Part shown: positions 52,201 to 61,723 of the stretch, one piece after another
Numbering within the stretch: the first letter of the stretch is position 1
Layout: every line of letters begins with the position of its first letter
Source: Trichomonas vaginalis G3
Taxonomy: Eukaryota > Parabasalia > Trichomonadida > Trichomonadidae
Reading direction: 5' to 3'
DNA: 64,000 nt
Assembly (NCBI RefSeq): GCF_026262505.1
Contig: NC_067206.1
Coordinates: forward strand, 744,001 to 808,000
The notes under the pieces: model-generated
Database searches by the model: none
Told to the model about the DNA's origin: nothing
What the model saw: only the letters and a program-made list of their open reading frames with translations
Program-made: the position numbers and the translations under genes

Positions 52201-54818
52201 ATTTGTTGATCTTGATCAACATTTATTTCATTTTCTTGATTTTGAACAACATTTTCCTTAATTTGTTCAATTATTGGTTTCTCTTCTTTGATTTCAGGAG
52301 AAATTGTTTCATTTGTTTGTTCAGGAATTGTTGGTTTTTCTTCTGACTTCACTTCTGTCACTTTTTCTTCAATTTTCGGTTTAATTTCTTCTTTTAATTG
52401 ATTTTCTTCTTCGACAAAGAATTGTTTAGGATCAATTATCTTTCCTTTCGGACGTATTTCTTGTTTAGGCATTTCTTGAGTCTTTTGTTGTTTCTTTCTT
52501 GTATCGAAATCATCAGAATCATCGAAGTATTTTGAAGGAGAAACCAACTCAATTCTCCTTCTATTTTCTTTTCTTCTGTAGATAGGAGATCTTTCTCTCT
52601 TTTCTTTTGAAAACTTTTCGTCTTTTTCTTTCTCTTTCTCTGTTTTTTCTTCTTCTTTTTCTTTTGGAACAATTCCTTTTTGTTTCTGCTTTTGTTCTAG
52701 TTTTTCAACTTGTTTTGGAGGTAATTGATTTGTTTCTTTCAGAAATTGCAAAACTTGCATCAGTTTTTCTTCTTTTTCTTGAGCTTCTTGTTGTTTCTGT
52801 TTTTCCTGTTCTTCCTTTTGCTTTTGTTCCTGTTTGATTCTTTCTTCTTCTTGTCTTTTCGCTTCTTCCAACTGTTTCTGTCTCTCTTCTTCATTAAATA
52901 TCTGTATTTCATCAACTAAATTTTCAATTTTTTCGTCATTTTCATCTTCTTTATTTTTAGTTTCTTCTTCTTCTTGATTATTATTTATATCGAAAACCCA
53001 ATTGTTTGGTTCTTCTTCTTTAGTAACGATTGGTGTTTTCTTTGTTTTCCTCTTCTTTTTCTTTTTGTTTATCTTCTTTTTGATTTCTATTTCTTGGTAT
53101 TCAACATTTTCTGGTTCTTTCTTTGGTTCTACTTTCTTTTCAACAAGAACTTTCTTGACAATCTTTTTAATGAGCTTGACTTTGTTTGTTCCTGCAATTG
53201 GAACCCTTTCTACAATGATTTCTTGTTTGGATGGAAGATTTTTGTTGTTTTCTTCCAAATTAACTAAAGATTCACTCTTCTTCTTAATGGCTGTGGCTTT
53301 GGCATTATCCAATGGTGCATCTATATACAATGCTTGTCTGAAATCTTCTGGTTTGAGTTCAATTTTCGGTTTTTCCGGTTTTGGAGGTTTTTCTTCTTCA
53401 AAAAATTTTACTGGGAATTCTGGTTGAATTCTTTGACGTCTTCTTCTGACTTTGTTGTCTTCTTCGATGGCTTCTTGGATGAGACTGACTGGCGCAACTT
53501 GTTTTGGCTCTTGTTTCGCTTCTTCCTCTTCATCTGGAATAAATTCAGGATTTTCTTGTTCGGAATTAGATTCAACTAATGGTGTTGATTCAATATCATC
53601 ATGATTTGCATAGTTATCATTGTAATTGTCAGTATTATACGAATCATCTGGAATATTATTCTGAGATTCAGAGTTTTGGTAACTTTTGTAGGAATATGAA
53701 TCTGAATATGATGGATATGAATAATATGAATCACTTTGGAACGTGTCACTGACATATTTCGGATTTCCTCGATTATCTTTGATATCTAAAACGACATTTC
53801 TCATTTTATCCTGGTATTCGAAGTCAGAAGAGTCTAAATCTATATCTTGTAATGGTTTAAGTGGCTTTCTCATGTCAATTTCCTTTTGTTTTCTAAAAAT
53901 TTCTTCTTCAAGTTCGGAATCTGGGTCTTCTGGAACTGGAATAGCACTATCGAGCTTATGAGCTTTGATCCTTTCGACGTATTCAGGTGTAAATGTAATC
54001 ATTTTATAATCAAAGTCTAAATCTGTCAAAATTTCCAATAAATCTTCTGGAATTTCGGACTTTATTATGTCTAAGTAGTCAGAATCTAATATATTATGAT
54101 ATATTTCGAGATAATTGAGATAAATATCTTCAGGAGCGTCATCTGATTGATCTGTAATGATTGTATCAATTAACTTTGGCTTTTTAGTTTTCTTGAGTAG
54201 TCTTTTTTCTTCTGGAGTTAAATAAACTATTGGATTTTGAAAAACTGGTTTTGGTGGTATAAATTGAGTATTAATTCCTCTAAAGCCAATCGATGATTTA
54301 TCGTTAGATGCTGTTGGAATTTGGATTTCTCGAACAGGCATTTTTTTGGTAGAAATATTTTTTGATAATGTATTGATATTATCATTATTATCTATTGAAT
54401 TGATTTCATTCTCTGTGGTTGAAGGTTCTTCTGGATTCTGTTGAGAATTTTCTTGAATTTCGGTTTCATTGTTATTATTTTTCTCAGAAATTTCTTCAGA
54501 TACATTTGTATCTACTTGCTGTGCGTTGTTTTCGATGGATTTAGTTTCGCTTTGCTTTTTTACTTTCTTAATCGGTTGCAAAGAAATTTTCTTGCTGGAA
54601 CGAAGGAGTTTTGTTATTTGTGAGTTGTTTTTCTTCGATGATGACTTCTTTCCTGTTTTTTCAGGTGCTTTTTTCCGATTATATGCATCAATTTTTTCAT
54701 TTAAAGCAAGAAATTGATCATTTAATGAATTCTTTTCAGTAGCTTGTTCATTTACATTAGCTTCTTGATTTGGAAGCCCTTTGCCAATTAAACTACCGCT
54801 ACTTTCCTGAAAATCCAT
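49263..54818 (-). CDS. Giant charged coiled-coil protein, unknown
   Basis: This is an 1,851-residue protein. The N-terminal third is low-complexity and acidic/basic, with Ser/Tyr/Asn-rich stretches (SYYSYPSYSDSYSYKSY near residue 370). The middle carries long Glu/Lys/Gln repeats. From about residue 1,480 to 1,720 there is a near-continuous single-helix or coiled-coil of E-E-R-R-K/R-Q type, like caldesmon, trichohyalin or moonlight-type cytoskeletal linkers. The last ~130 residues are more globular (HYVVEEDDEPDEYRIRYNG, then VVFAMTFPDDKYMV), as is a segment near residue 1,030 (CIVDEGWKFYDFKTN). A cytoskeletal role is plausible but inferred from composition only. No signal peptide or membrane helix is evident. 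Confidence 0.8.
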   Translation of the reverse strand: MDFQESSGSLIGKGLPNQEANVNEQATEKNSLNDQFLALNEKIDAYNRKKAPEKTGKKSSSKKNNSQITKLLRSSKKISLQPIKKVKKQSETKSIENNAQQVDTNVSEEISEKNNNNETEIQENSQQNPEEPSTTENEINSIDNNDNINTLSKNISTKKMPVREIQIPTASNDKSSIGFRGINTQFIPPKPVFQNPIVYLTPEEKRLLKKTKKPKLIDTIITDQSDDAPEDIYLNYLEIYHNILDSDYLDIIKSEIPEDLLEILTDLDFDYKMITFTPEYVERIKAHKLDSAIPVPEDPDSELEEEIFRKQKEIDMRKPLKPLQDIDLDSSDFEYQDKMRNVVLDIKDNRGNPKYVSDTFQSDSYYSYPSYSDSYSYKSYQNSESQNNIPDDSYNTDNYNDNYANHDDIESTPLVESNSEQENPEFIPDEEEEAKQEPKQVAPVSLIQEAIEEDNKVRRRRQRIQPEFPVKFFEEEKPPKPEKPKIELKPEDFRQALYIDAPLDNAKATAIKKKSESLVNLEENNKNLPSKQEIIVERVPIAGTNKVKLIKKIVKKVLVEKKVEPKKEPENVEYQEIEIKKKINKKKKKRKTKKTPIVTKEEEPNNWVFDINNNQEEEETKNKEDENDEKIENLVDEIQIFNEEERQKQLEEAKRQEEERIKQEQKQKEEQEKQKQQEAQEKEEKLMQVLQFLKETNQLPPKQVEKLEQKQKQKGIVPKEKEEEKTEKEKEKDEKFSKEKRERSPIYRRKENRRRIELVSPSKYFDDSDDFDTRKKQQKTQEMPKQEIRPKGKIIDPKQFFVEEENQLKEEIKPKIEEKVTEVKSEEKPTIPEQTNETISPEIKEEKPIIEQIKENVVQNQENEINVDQDQQIPNLVESEKQIPKIQVEKIEIPPVQKEEKVPETKKEQIQIQKEIVQETKKQKEERTRDSKKQKEEKIENTKKEKEQNQNPEKQKVEIGQEKVTEKPPTDKRKPSNQIPVEQIASELPVIENEPEKVEEKIEEEEEEEKKEPRIRFTKINCIVDEGWKFYDFKTNNPGRMLGISDKPISLPISPDFNLEDEEKLQKPLLFLDAMTDWKEMSDEVVVSEKEERLQTKNGIIKFEANLKPTGAMTFKKEPFYDRLRRSPSFDFAELEKFSRFFKQEMNKQKKSLKLKDIKFDTNFEVLNIKNRSTKIIHESKPEIKQEMKQEKRDTKVTKPIIIEEPKITNETWDNYKDDLFIEKEDEKQPEKEEITEEKIEEKEEIHEEIEIEKEEIIEEKEIVNNKGVETEKIEEKVEEKTVQNNKVEEGKEVVINNEQEILKVIDKEEEERLAKEKEEQERIAKEKEERKRRKEEMKKAKEQVKKEIEEKKKQKQKLLRQVKKSLSQRVGQPLSYPLPPIVPEIEDEEENELDIIERGCPSYPVDDYIDEQLFELADDDLKKEIEDVAYNLMFDVNLKEAKIYDEINFGFCEKHNISLPKRRAYDIVMSEKEKRDKLVIERKQTEEEMKKQKEREEEENIRREIEERKRQEQIKKLQEDQERREIEERRKRAIEDRKRMELERQKQEEEQMKRKQREEEERRRIIEKEKKKRQKEEEARKQKLLEEQRRREFEERRIRQLEEQKQREEEKLKERKEMEEKRKVELEMEKQKQLRELKENYELRKKELELQKQRKELEEQRRIAEEERKKREMEETKKKLLEKKKKNENSKKKKKIKILDEEIRVQNILKINAINANKLHYVVEEDDEPDEYRIRYNGVLFCKSWPENNDIYADLRDNFPVVFAMTFPDDKYMVNSIETFENLAENPKIVEMGIDMNYEYSLTPLTQAMQPRVQTALQAISTEIETAKDLLEHDKLIVNDIIRQKAFEKL

Positions 54819-55178
54819 TGAAAAAACGTGACATTTATCAAACTCATTCAGTGGATGCGAAATAGCATTCTTCAGCTCTAATTATCACAGACAAATGTTA
54901 CATAACATTCAGACAAGACTTTTGATTAATGTATTGATTGCTCTTCTCGATAATAATGCTCAAATTGAAATCTTTTGATTTCGCTGAACTTTATATTTCG
55001 TATTTATTGATATGCACTTCTGTCCCCTTATTATTTTATTGGCTAATGATATCTCGATTTCCATATTCTACTGTGCGTCCGAAAAACGTTTTGTAAGCAT
55101 CACAATTGAAATATTTCCTTTATCAATTTTTTGTATGAGCCTATACAAAAAAATGTATGTTTATAATTTCAATTAATT
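54819..55178. promoter_or_regulatory. Divergent promoter region
   Basis: This 360-base spacer lies between two divergent genes and must hold both promoters. A TGTCAC motif lies about 12 bases before the coiled-coil gene's ATG. TCAATT near 55168 is a weak initiator candidate for the right-hand gene. Confidence 0.5.
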
Positions 55179-57197
55179 ATGAATCCTGCCTTCGTTTGGT
55201 GGAACGAAGAACTTGGAAATCCACCAAACAAGATTATTTCCGCCGTATGCCCTTATCCAAAAACAGTGACGCATATATGGGAAAAATTTTTTCCTTTTTT
55301 TATTTATTATATCGACATTTGGAAACCAATTAATCCAATTGAATATTGGGAAAGCATAAGAACACTTATTAAAGACTACTTCCAAGAAATGTTTGTTCCA
55401 GATCCAGTCAAAAACTTCGATTTATTTGTTCAATTACTTTATAATGTCAATATAAGATTTCATCCTACAAATGTTCAAGATGCTCTAGATCTGTTTGAAT
55501 CAATCAACCCTACGAAACGAAAAAACTTTCTATTGTTTGAATTGCCTTTAGTATTGAACGATTATTCACTTTATATTAATATAATATACGAATCTTATGC
55601 TCATAACAACAACATCTGGAAGGATATAACATCTGAACTCAGTACAATTTTGGCAATTTTTGGAAACGTTTATATTTTGAAGAACATTCAAACTGTCGAA
55701 GATTCAACATGGAGTACAATTGTCAGATTACTTACTATATTTAAGGAGCTTATTAAGTGTATTCCATATAAATCAAGAGAATATCAAACAAATATGAATG
55801 ATTTGCTTAATGGAATTACATCTATAGTTCCATACGCTCCAGATACTGCTTTGACAACGATATCTAGAATCTTTTTTAATATTTGCAGAGATTCAAATCA
55901 TAGAATTGAAAATTTAAAAGTTTTTATAAATAGCTTTCTTGAAAACTTACCTCTAGGATCATTTGCATTTGTATATAGTCTTAAATACTGTATTTCCAAT
56001 CATCCAAAAACAATAAAAAATTTTCATTCGAATATTCTCAAAATAATTCATAAAACTCCAATTAATTCGCCAGAACATTTCGATTTATATACTATGATGA
56101 TGAAATATGGTCCAAAAGACCAAATTTTGACCATGATTTATCAAAAATCTTTACAAAACCCTGTTTATTATAGATTAGGACTCGATATTATTCTTAACAA
56201 CCTCGCAGAATATTCAAATAACGCAAGTGTTACTCAATGGGGAATTTTATTCATCAGAAGAATTTGTATTTTTATATTGTTAGCAGCCAATACGCGTAAA
56301 TACCTCGGAAGATTGCCATTTATATGTAATTTCCTATCACAAGCGCTTAAGTTTGATCTAGATCCTAAAGTTTCAAGACAATTAAGAATTTCTTTAGCCA
56401 CGATATCAATGAATGAAGATTGTCCTTTCATTGTTCCTCAGGTAATTGATAGAAGTGATGAACTAACACTGAAAGAATATAAATTAATGAAAAGTCATGA
56501 AATTTTATCAAAAGAATTGAAATTCTTTCCATTTTCATCAAAGAGATCCAAGTTTGCTAACATTACGTTCAAGAAATCAAAAGAACCTAAGGTAAACAAG
56601 CAAAAAAGTTTGAAATTGAAACAAAAAACTTCAAGTAATTCTCAAAAGTCTGAAATACAAAAAGGATCTGATAAGATACATCCAAGAAAAACTATTACAA
56701 TAGATGATGAATATCAAACTCCAATTTTTGGAAAAATTCCGATTCGGAAAAACGCAAAAAAAGGAGATAATGATAGTTTGCGGATACTAAAGCTGCAGCC
56801 ATTGCAATCTAAGAGTGTTGCTCCACAAACAAAGAAGCACAAAATTAAAACTCTAAAAAATGATCTAAAAAATACGAGTCAGAAGCAACAACCTAAATCA
56901 TTGCTCTATGGTAGCATTTCCAAAGGCAGGATTGATTTGAGTGAGAAGCCAAACACCTCAAAATCTTTTTCCAATTTCAAAAAGAACAAAATCGGAAATA
57001 AAAAGGCAAAAAGAACTGAAAAGAAAAGTGAAGTTCAATTTTTGCCACAACCTCCTGATTCATTATCTTACACTCCAGCAATAAATCCCAGGAGGAGGCA
57101 AGTTATTAGAGATCCAACGGCCACGTTCGAAACAAATGATATCATATTTGCTGAGTTGCCAAATCTTGCTTCAAAGCCTACTAATTTTGTTTGGTAG
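55179..57197 (+). CDS. Alpha-solenoid protein with basic tail, unknown
   Basis: This 672-residue protein starts MNPAFVWWNEELG. Residues 1-440 are helical with HEAT-like alternation. From about residue 450 to 640 the protein turns into a basic, Lys/Ser-rich unstructured tail with repeats such as K-S-K-E-P-K. The C-terminus, LASKPTNFVW, echoes the N-terminal FVWW by chance or design. No catalytic motif is visible. The basic tail could bind nucleic acid or microtubules; this is inference. The start is supported by lack of upstream in-frame ATG and a short A/T-rich leader. Confidence 0.7.
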   Translation: MNPAFVWWNEELGNPPNKIISAVCPYPKTVTHIWEKFFPFFIYYIDIWKPINPIEYWESIRTLIKDYFQEMFVPDPVKNFDLFVQLLYNVNIRFHPTNVQDALDLFESINPTKRKNFLLFELPLVLNDYSLYINIIYESYAHNNNIWKDITSELSTILAIFGNVYILKNIQTVEDSTWSTIVRLLTIFKELIKCIPYKSREYQTNMNDLLNGITSIVPYAPDTALTTISRIFFNICRDSNHRIENLKVFINSFLENLPLGSFAFVYSLKYCISNHPKTIKNFHSNILKIIHKTPINSPEHFDLYTMMMKYGPKDQILTMIYQKSLQNPVYYRLGLDIILNNLAEYSNNASVTQWGILFIRRICIFILLAANTRKYLGRLPFICNFLSQALKFDLDPKVSRQLRISLATISMNEDCPFIVPQVIDRSDELTLKEYKLMKSHEILSKELKFFPFSSKRSKFANITFKKSKEPKVNKQKSLKLKQKTSSNSQKSEIQKGSDKIHPRKTITIDDEYQTPIFGKIPIRKNAKKGDNDSLRILKLQPLQSKSVAPQTKKHKIKTLKNDLKNTSQKQQPKSLLYGSISKGRIDLSEKPNTSKSFSNFKKNKIGNKKAKRTEKKSEVQFLPQPPDSLSYTPAINPRRRQVIRDPTATFETNDIIFAELPNLASKPTNFVW

Positions 57198-57574
57198 TAT
57201 TTATATGTTATGTTTATTGTAAATTGTTTAGTATATTTTAAATTTGTTTTAAAAAATCTTTAGTTTTCTATTGTTCGCTAATAATATGCATAGGTTACTT
57301 TATGAATACAATAAAATTTTTACATAAAGTCTATCATAACCATCAAATACTTCAAATATGAAAATAATAGTTATTACTGCGTTAACCAAAACTAATTTCC
57401 TTACTCCTTTTAAGTGAAAATGATACAAATTTTGATTGCACAAGGAAATATCGTTTAAATAAAAAACGCACTTTTGAAATTAATTCAAACGGACTATTTA
57501 TTTTATCAGAAACAAGACAATTCATAAAAATGAAGCTAAAAATATAAGGATAATTTATTCTTTTCGAATTATTT
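57198..57574. terminator. Convergent 3' spacer
   Basis: This spacer separates two convergent genes and contains TAAA-rich stretches after both stops, of the kind used for trichomonad cleavage and polyadenylation. No genes were seen. Confidence 0.35.
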
Positions 57575-58852
57575 TTAATATTCAGCATCCGCTTGAAGAA
57601 TTGCGACCAACTTTTGAAATTGTTCTTGAGCATCTGGTGAATTCTTTAAAGCCTCAATAATTTCCTGTTCATTTTCAAAAAACTTGTCCCTAAATTCGTC
57701 CATAGTAATACCGCATTCTAATGTGCCTCTTCTGATGTTGAACACAGTATTAATAAGAATTTGTGCGGTTTCAAATATATTTGACTTCGTTGCCAACATT
57801 TCAATTACAGTGTCAAGAATTTCTTCAGTAATTCTGGAACTAGTAGGATCTGCGAAGCTAAGAAGATCAATAGCCTTATCTTGGATTGTAGCGCTACCGA
57901 AATTTAACAAATCATTTATTTTATCAATAATGATGTAACAACAATCGTCATCCTTATCCCAGACTGGAGAACATGAAATAAGTACACTAATAGTATGGAA
58001 AAGTAGTGAATACTCCTTGCTATCCAAGAATTTAAGAATATAATTTTTGATTGTTTCGATACTCAAAGAAACTGACTGTGCAACTATTAATCCTGATTCA
58101 TTGTATACTAGCTGGTCCGATTGTAAGTACAATTCCATTAAAGTATAAACTTGAGCATGATTTTCTGAAGCTTTTGGAATAAACGAAATGGCTTCCAATG
58201 CCAATGATCGTTGTTCGTTTTCAAAATCATCTGTAGAATTTTTGTGATCGTCAATGTAATTCATTAGATAATTTGTTAATATAGTTGCTGTATTTTCTGA
58301 CATTGAGCTTAGTTTTTCGACGACATAGCAAATAATTGATGGACAAATTTCATCTAATTTTTCTGCAAGGAAATCTGCGATTTTTTCATCTTCAAGTTTC
58401 AGAGTCGTATATTTCATAATGTATTTCAAAACGACAATAGCATTTTCTTTTTCATCATTGTTATGCGGCTCGACAATGATGTTAAGTAAAACCATGGTAT
58501 TTTCGACAGTTGATAATTTATTCGTAGGATTAATTAATGCATAAACAACACTCGCTCCGTGTGATAATATGTGAATTATATCATCTCGAATTTGTGGTTG
58601 TGCTTTCAATATTCCCTCGCTTTTAAGAAATTGAAATAATAATTCTGGTTGAGTAGATCCAAAATATGCGGGTGAATACGGTTCCCATTCGCCATTGACA
58701 ATCGTGATGACTTTAATCAAATTGTTCAAGATAACTTCAGGTTGTATCTGAGGTTTAAGCAATATATCATTCAAGAGCTTTGAAACCTCTGCTCTTTGTT
58801 TGTGAGATTGAAAATAAGTATGGTGCGCACTCTGATCGTATATTTTTGACAT
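57575..58852 (-). CDS. Armadillo-repeat protein, importin-alpha-like
   Basis: This 425-residue protein starts MSKIYDQSAHH, followed at residues ~18-45 by a basic helical stretch (SHKQRAEVSKLLNDILL). Regular helix-turn-helix units then look like armadillo repeats (for example VIYEMLATKSNIFETAQILIN-type units near residue 350, with VNTVFNIRRG). Size and repeat plan resemble importin alpha, but the basic importin-beta-binding segment is weak and the Trp-Asn ladder is not evident, so it may be a diverged ARM protein of another role. The initiator TCATTT at 58858-58863 (minus strand) gives a 9-base leader, supporting the start. Confidence 0.6.
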   Translation of the reverse strand: MSKIYDQSAHHTYFQSHKQRAEVSKLLNDILLKPQIQPEVILNNLIKVITIVNGEWEPYSPAYFGSTQPELLFQFLKSEGILKAQPQIRDDIIHILSHGASVVYALINPTNKLSTVENTMVLLNIIVEPHNNDEKENAIVVLKYIMKYTTLKLEDEKIADFLAEKLDEICPSIICYVVEKLSSMSENTATILTNYLMNYIDDHKNSTDDFENEQRSLALEAISFIPKASENHAQVYTLMELYLQSDQLVYNESGLIVAQSVSLSIETIKNYILKFLDSKEYSLLFHTISVLISCSPVWDKDDDCCYIIIDKINDLLNFGSATIQDKAIDLLSFADPTSSRITEEILDTVIEMLATKSNIFETAQILINTVFNIRRGTLECGITMDEFRDKFFENEQEIIEALKNSPDAQEQFQKLVAILQADAEY

Positions 58853-58857
58853 TGATC

Positions 58858-58863
58858 AAATGA
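58858..58863 (-). promoter_or_regulatory. Initiator-like element, ARM-repeat protein gene
   Basis: On the minus strand TCATTT reads from 58863 to 58858. Taking the A at 58861 as +1 leaves a 9-base leader to the ATG whose first base is 58852. Confidence 0.6.
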
Positions 58864-59191
58864 ATGAAATTTAAAGGTCGAGTCAACAAAAATCTGACAC
58901 ATGACTTCACTGATATCATTTCTAGTTAAAAAAACATAGAATACATCATTGATTTTCATATGAATATTTTTATCATTTGTTATACTTCTAAATATTCAAA
59001 TCATAATGGATATAATTAAGATTTTATTGTTTCATTATATTTAAGATTTCGACAAAAAATCGATTCTGGCTTTTTTGTTGTAGAATAAAGCATCTGTCTA
59101 TATTGTATTACAATAATAAAAAAAAAGGTATTGGGGCTTCCAGGGGCTGCGCCCCTTCTAGCCCTGAAGATGTTTAGTATAAATGAAGTTT

Positions 59192-60384
59192 TTATTCGGT
59201 ATATTCTGAATCTTGAATGTCTTGGAAATTTTCTTCTTCTTCGCTCTCTGAGGTGAGGATTTCTTCGACTTCTTCTTCTTCGCCATTGGGAGCAACAAAT
59301 CCTGCGATGAAAACTTTGTATATACCTTCTTGAGGAGTCTCTATGATGAAAGTCGTATTGTTGAGGAAATGGAACTCGACATCTTGAACAAATTGGCAAC
59401 TGCTGTGTGTGAATTTTGCAATTGTGAGAGGCTTTCCTTTATAGCCCTGGGAAAGCTTGAGATAGTTACTGTTCCTCCATATGGAACTCTGGCAGGAATA
59501 TCTAAAGCAACAGTTGTTATAACGTGGAAATTGTCTAAGAATTGAGGCATAGGTTCAATGCAGTATAGTCGTTTTGACTGGTTGTCTTTTGTGTAGAAAT
59601 ATAAATAGAATGACCTTTCACCATGTTCATTCAATTCTTCCAAATAATTGTATGAATTTGGATATAAACGGACAAATTCAGCAATTTTAACTTCTTGTAA
59701 ATGCTTCTGCAAGTTCTTTGGAAACAAGTGAATGAACTGGTCAATAGCTTGCAACGCTATGAGATTGGCAGTAACGGGTAAATATGAAGCAAACATGTCA
59801 ACAAGTACGCCAGGGTCTTTGATTTCGTTTTCAAGAGGCTGAATGGCATCCATGACAGCTTGAAACATCTCGTTATAATCTCGATTGTCTTCTGAACCCC
59901 ACTGTTCATTTAACTTATCTAACAATTCTAACCTTTGCTTTGCGTATTTTCTATGAACTTTCTCTGAAAGAGGAGTGTCGCTATCTTGTGTGTCTTGAAT
60001 TTGAGACTTAAATTGTTTGCTAAAGGCGAGATATCGTGTTTGCGACCTAGTGGTCATTGCAGAATGTGTTTCTGTATGTTCGATTGGATGTGTTTCTGTA
60101 TTTTCGGGTGGTTGTGTTTCTGTATGTTCGATTGGAGTCTGATTGGTATGAACTTCTTCTGAAAATGCTTCTGTTCCGATAGTTGTTGTTGCCTGACCTG
60201 TTGGCTGAGCTGTTTCTTTGTGCAAATGCATATTGTCCAACAATTTGTTTGCAATTGTATGAGGAAGTTGCTTTGGTATTATAGGAGGTCGTAAGGGTTT
60301 TGAGAATGGTGAGACATAAGTTGTAGGAACTTTAACTGCAGAGGTAGTCGACGAATTGTTTGCGACACTTTTTCTTCCTTCCAT
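59192..60384 (-). pseudogene. Maverick protein, unknown
   Basis: The gene starts MEGRKSVANNSSTTS. Its N-terminal ~150 residues are Pro/Thr-rich with an imperfect H-T-E-T-Q/H-P-P/I-E repeat. A folded-looking second half includes YPNSYNYLEELNEHGERSFY. The gene ends in a strongly acidic segment before the element's left terminus. About one break is present. Its family is not recognised; a virion or scaffold protein is possible. Confidence 0.5.
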
Positions 60385-60456
60385 TATGAAAAATGAACTG
60401 TTTTTTTCGGACTACTCATAGAAAAGTTTAAAATAAACCGTTTTCGTCAACGGTAA

Positions 60457-60479
60457 CCCCCTCTATTTTTTAGAGGGGG
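60457..60479. repeat. GC-rich stem-loop
   Basis: CCCCCTCT pairs with AGAGGGGG across a 7-base A/T loop. It lies about 70 bases before the start of the minus-strand Maverick gene. It resembles a strong hairpin of unknown function. Confidence 0.7.
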
Positions 60480-60670
60480 GCACAAACTTGCCCAGTGAGG
60501 TGAGGTGAAAAGTGACAAGTTTACATGTCAGAAATGTAAAGTGTCGGATTTGAAACAAAAAATGGATTAATTTATTATTATATGATAGAGAGATTTGGTA
60601 AGTTACTATCAAATTTGTAAGTAAGGGGAAAAAAAAGTAAGAAAGAAAAAAAAATTTTTAAAAATAAAAA

Positions 60671-60765
60671 GCCACTCGCTTCGCTCGCGGGAGACAAAAA
60701 GAACAAATTCGAAAAAAGATTGTATGAAATTACGAAACTAAGCCACTCGCTTCGCTCGCGGCTTA
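60671..60765. repeat. 71-bp-period repeat with GC-rich palindrome (second site)
   Basis: Units begin with GCCACTCGCTTCGCTCGCGG at 60671 and 60742, followed in both by a TTCGAAAAAAGATTGTATG stretch. The palindromic heads are reverse complements of those at 39891 and 39962. Confidence 0.85.
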
Positions 60766-60937
60766 AGAAAAGAACAGATTCGAAAAAAGATTGTATGAAA
60801 TTTTAATTCTTTATTTTTTAGGATTGTTAGCTTTGTAAGATTGCTTTCTCACAAGAGAAAACAAGTATAAGGTTTAAGCTGTATGTATTAAAGTTATAAA
60901 TATTTGATTTTAAAAAAAATCAAGATTTTAAACTTTA

Positions 60938-61234
60938 AAGGTATTAATTATAATTATCTTTCTTTAGCTTTGCATGCTGTATGCTACTTTTGGAAACTGC
61001 TCTATTGTATTAGAATGTTTTTAAATTTTGCACCTAAAAATGCGTAATATTAAAAATTAAGGTATTAATTATGATTATCTTTCTTTAGCTTTGCATGCTG
61101 TATGCTACTTTTGGAAACTGCTCTATTGTATTAGAATGTTTTTAAATTTTGCACCTAAAAATGCGTAATATTAAAAATTAAGGTATTAATTATGATTATC
61201 TTTCTTTAGCTTTACATGCTGTATGCTACTTTTG
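60938..61234. repeat. 121-bp tandem repeat
   Basis: Units begin at 60938, 61059 and 61180, with AAGGTATTAATTATRATTAT; the third is cut off at 61234. Each contains GCATGCTGTATGCTACTTTTG (ACATGC in the third). The units are nearly identical, suggesting recent expansion. Confidence 0.9.
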
Positions 61235-61723
61235 TCTTTGAGACATTCCATGATTTAAGTTAAGAAGCTTTAAAAAAAAATGCAAAAAAAAATTGAATAC
61301 TTTACTGGCTGGGCAAATTTGTCGCCGCCCCTATTTTTTTATTTTATTTAATAGTTACCGTTGGCAAACCGTTCCATCTCAAATATTGAATGAACTATAA
61401 ACGTTTTTTGTTTTCTATATATACTTTTTTGTCCAACGGTAAAACTTTTTACACAACGGTTTTTGAGAGTTGTCGCCGTTGACTTTTTTGTAGAGCACTC
61501 AAAATAGTATAACTTTGTCCGGACAAGTAAGGGTCTATCGTCGCTACAGGAAAAGTTACAGGCGTTCCAAGGAAGTATACTTTGAGAAGCCTTTTCCCCT
61601 TATAGAATGAGATAGGACGGTTATTTTACAAAACTGACAACACTTTGACCGAGTAGTTTTTTGTGCTGAACAAAAAGTGTCATATAAACATCTGTCAAAA
61701 GCCGCTTTTTAACTTCACTTAAA

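Larger units (their letters stand above)
60385..61723. other. Maverick internal non-coding stretch with repeats
   Basis: About 1.3 kb separates the two Maverick genes and has no coding frame of note. It contains the stem-loop at 60457-60479, the 71-base repeat at 60671-60765 and the 121-base repeat at 60938-61234. Several AACGGT words occur between 61350 and 61490. Confidence 0.55.

Noticed and set aside
50733-54717. Many Phe/Leu-rich plus-strand frames opposite the coiled-coil gene
   Set aside because: They are the complement of Glu/Lys codons of the 1,851-residue protein; poly-Phe/Ser/Leu composition is the expected shadow.
57684-57938. 84-codon plus-strand frame
   Set aside because: It lies wholly opposite the ARM-repeat gene and is its shadow.
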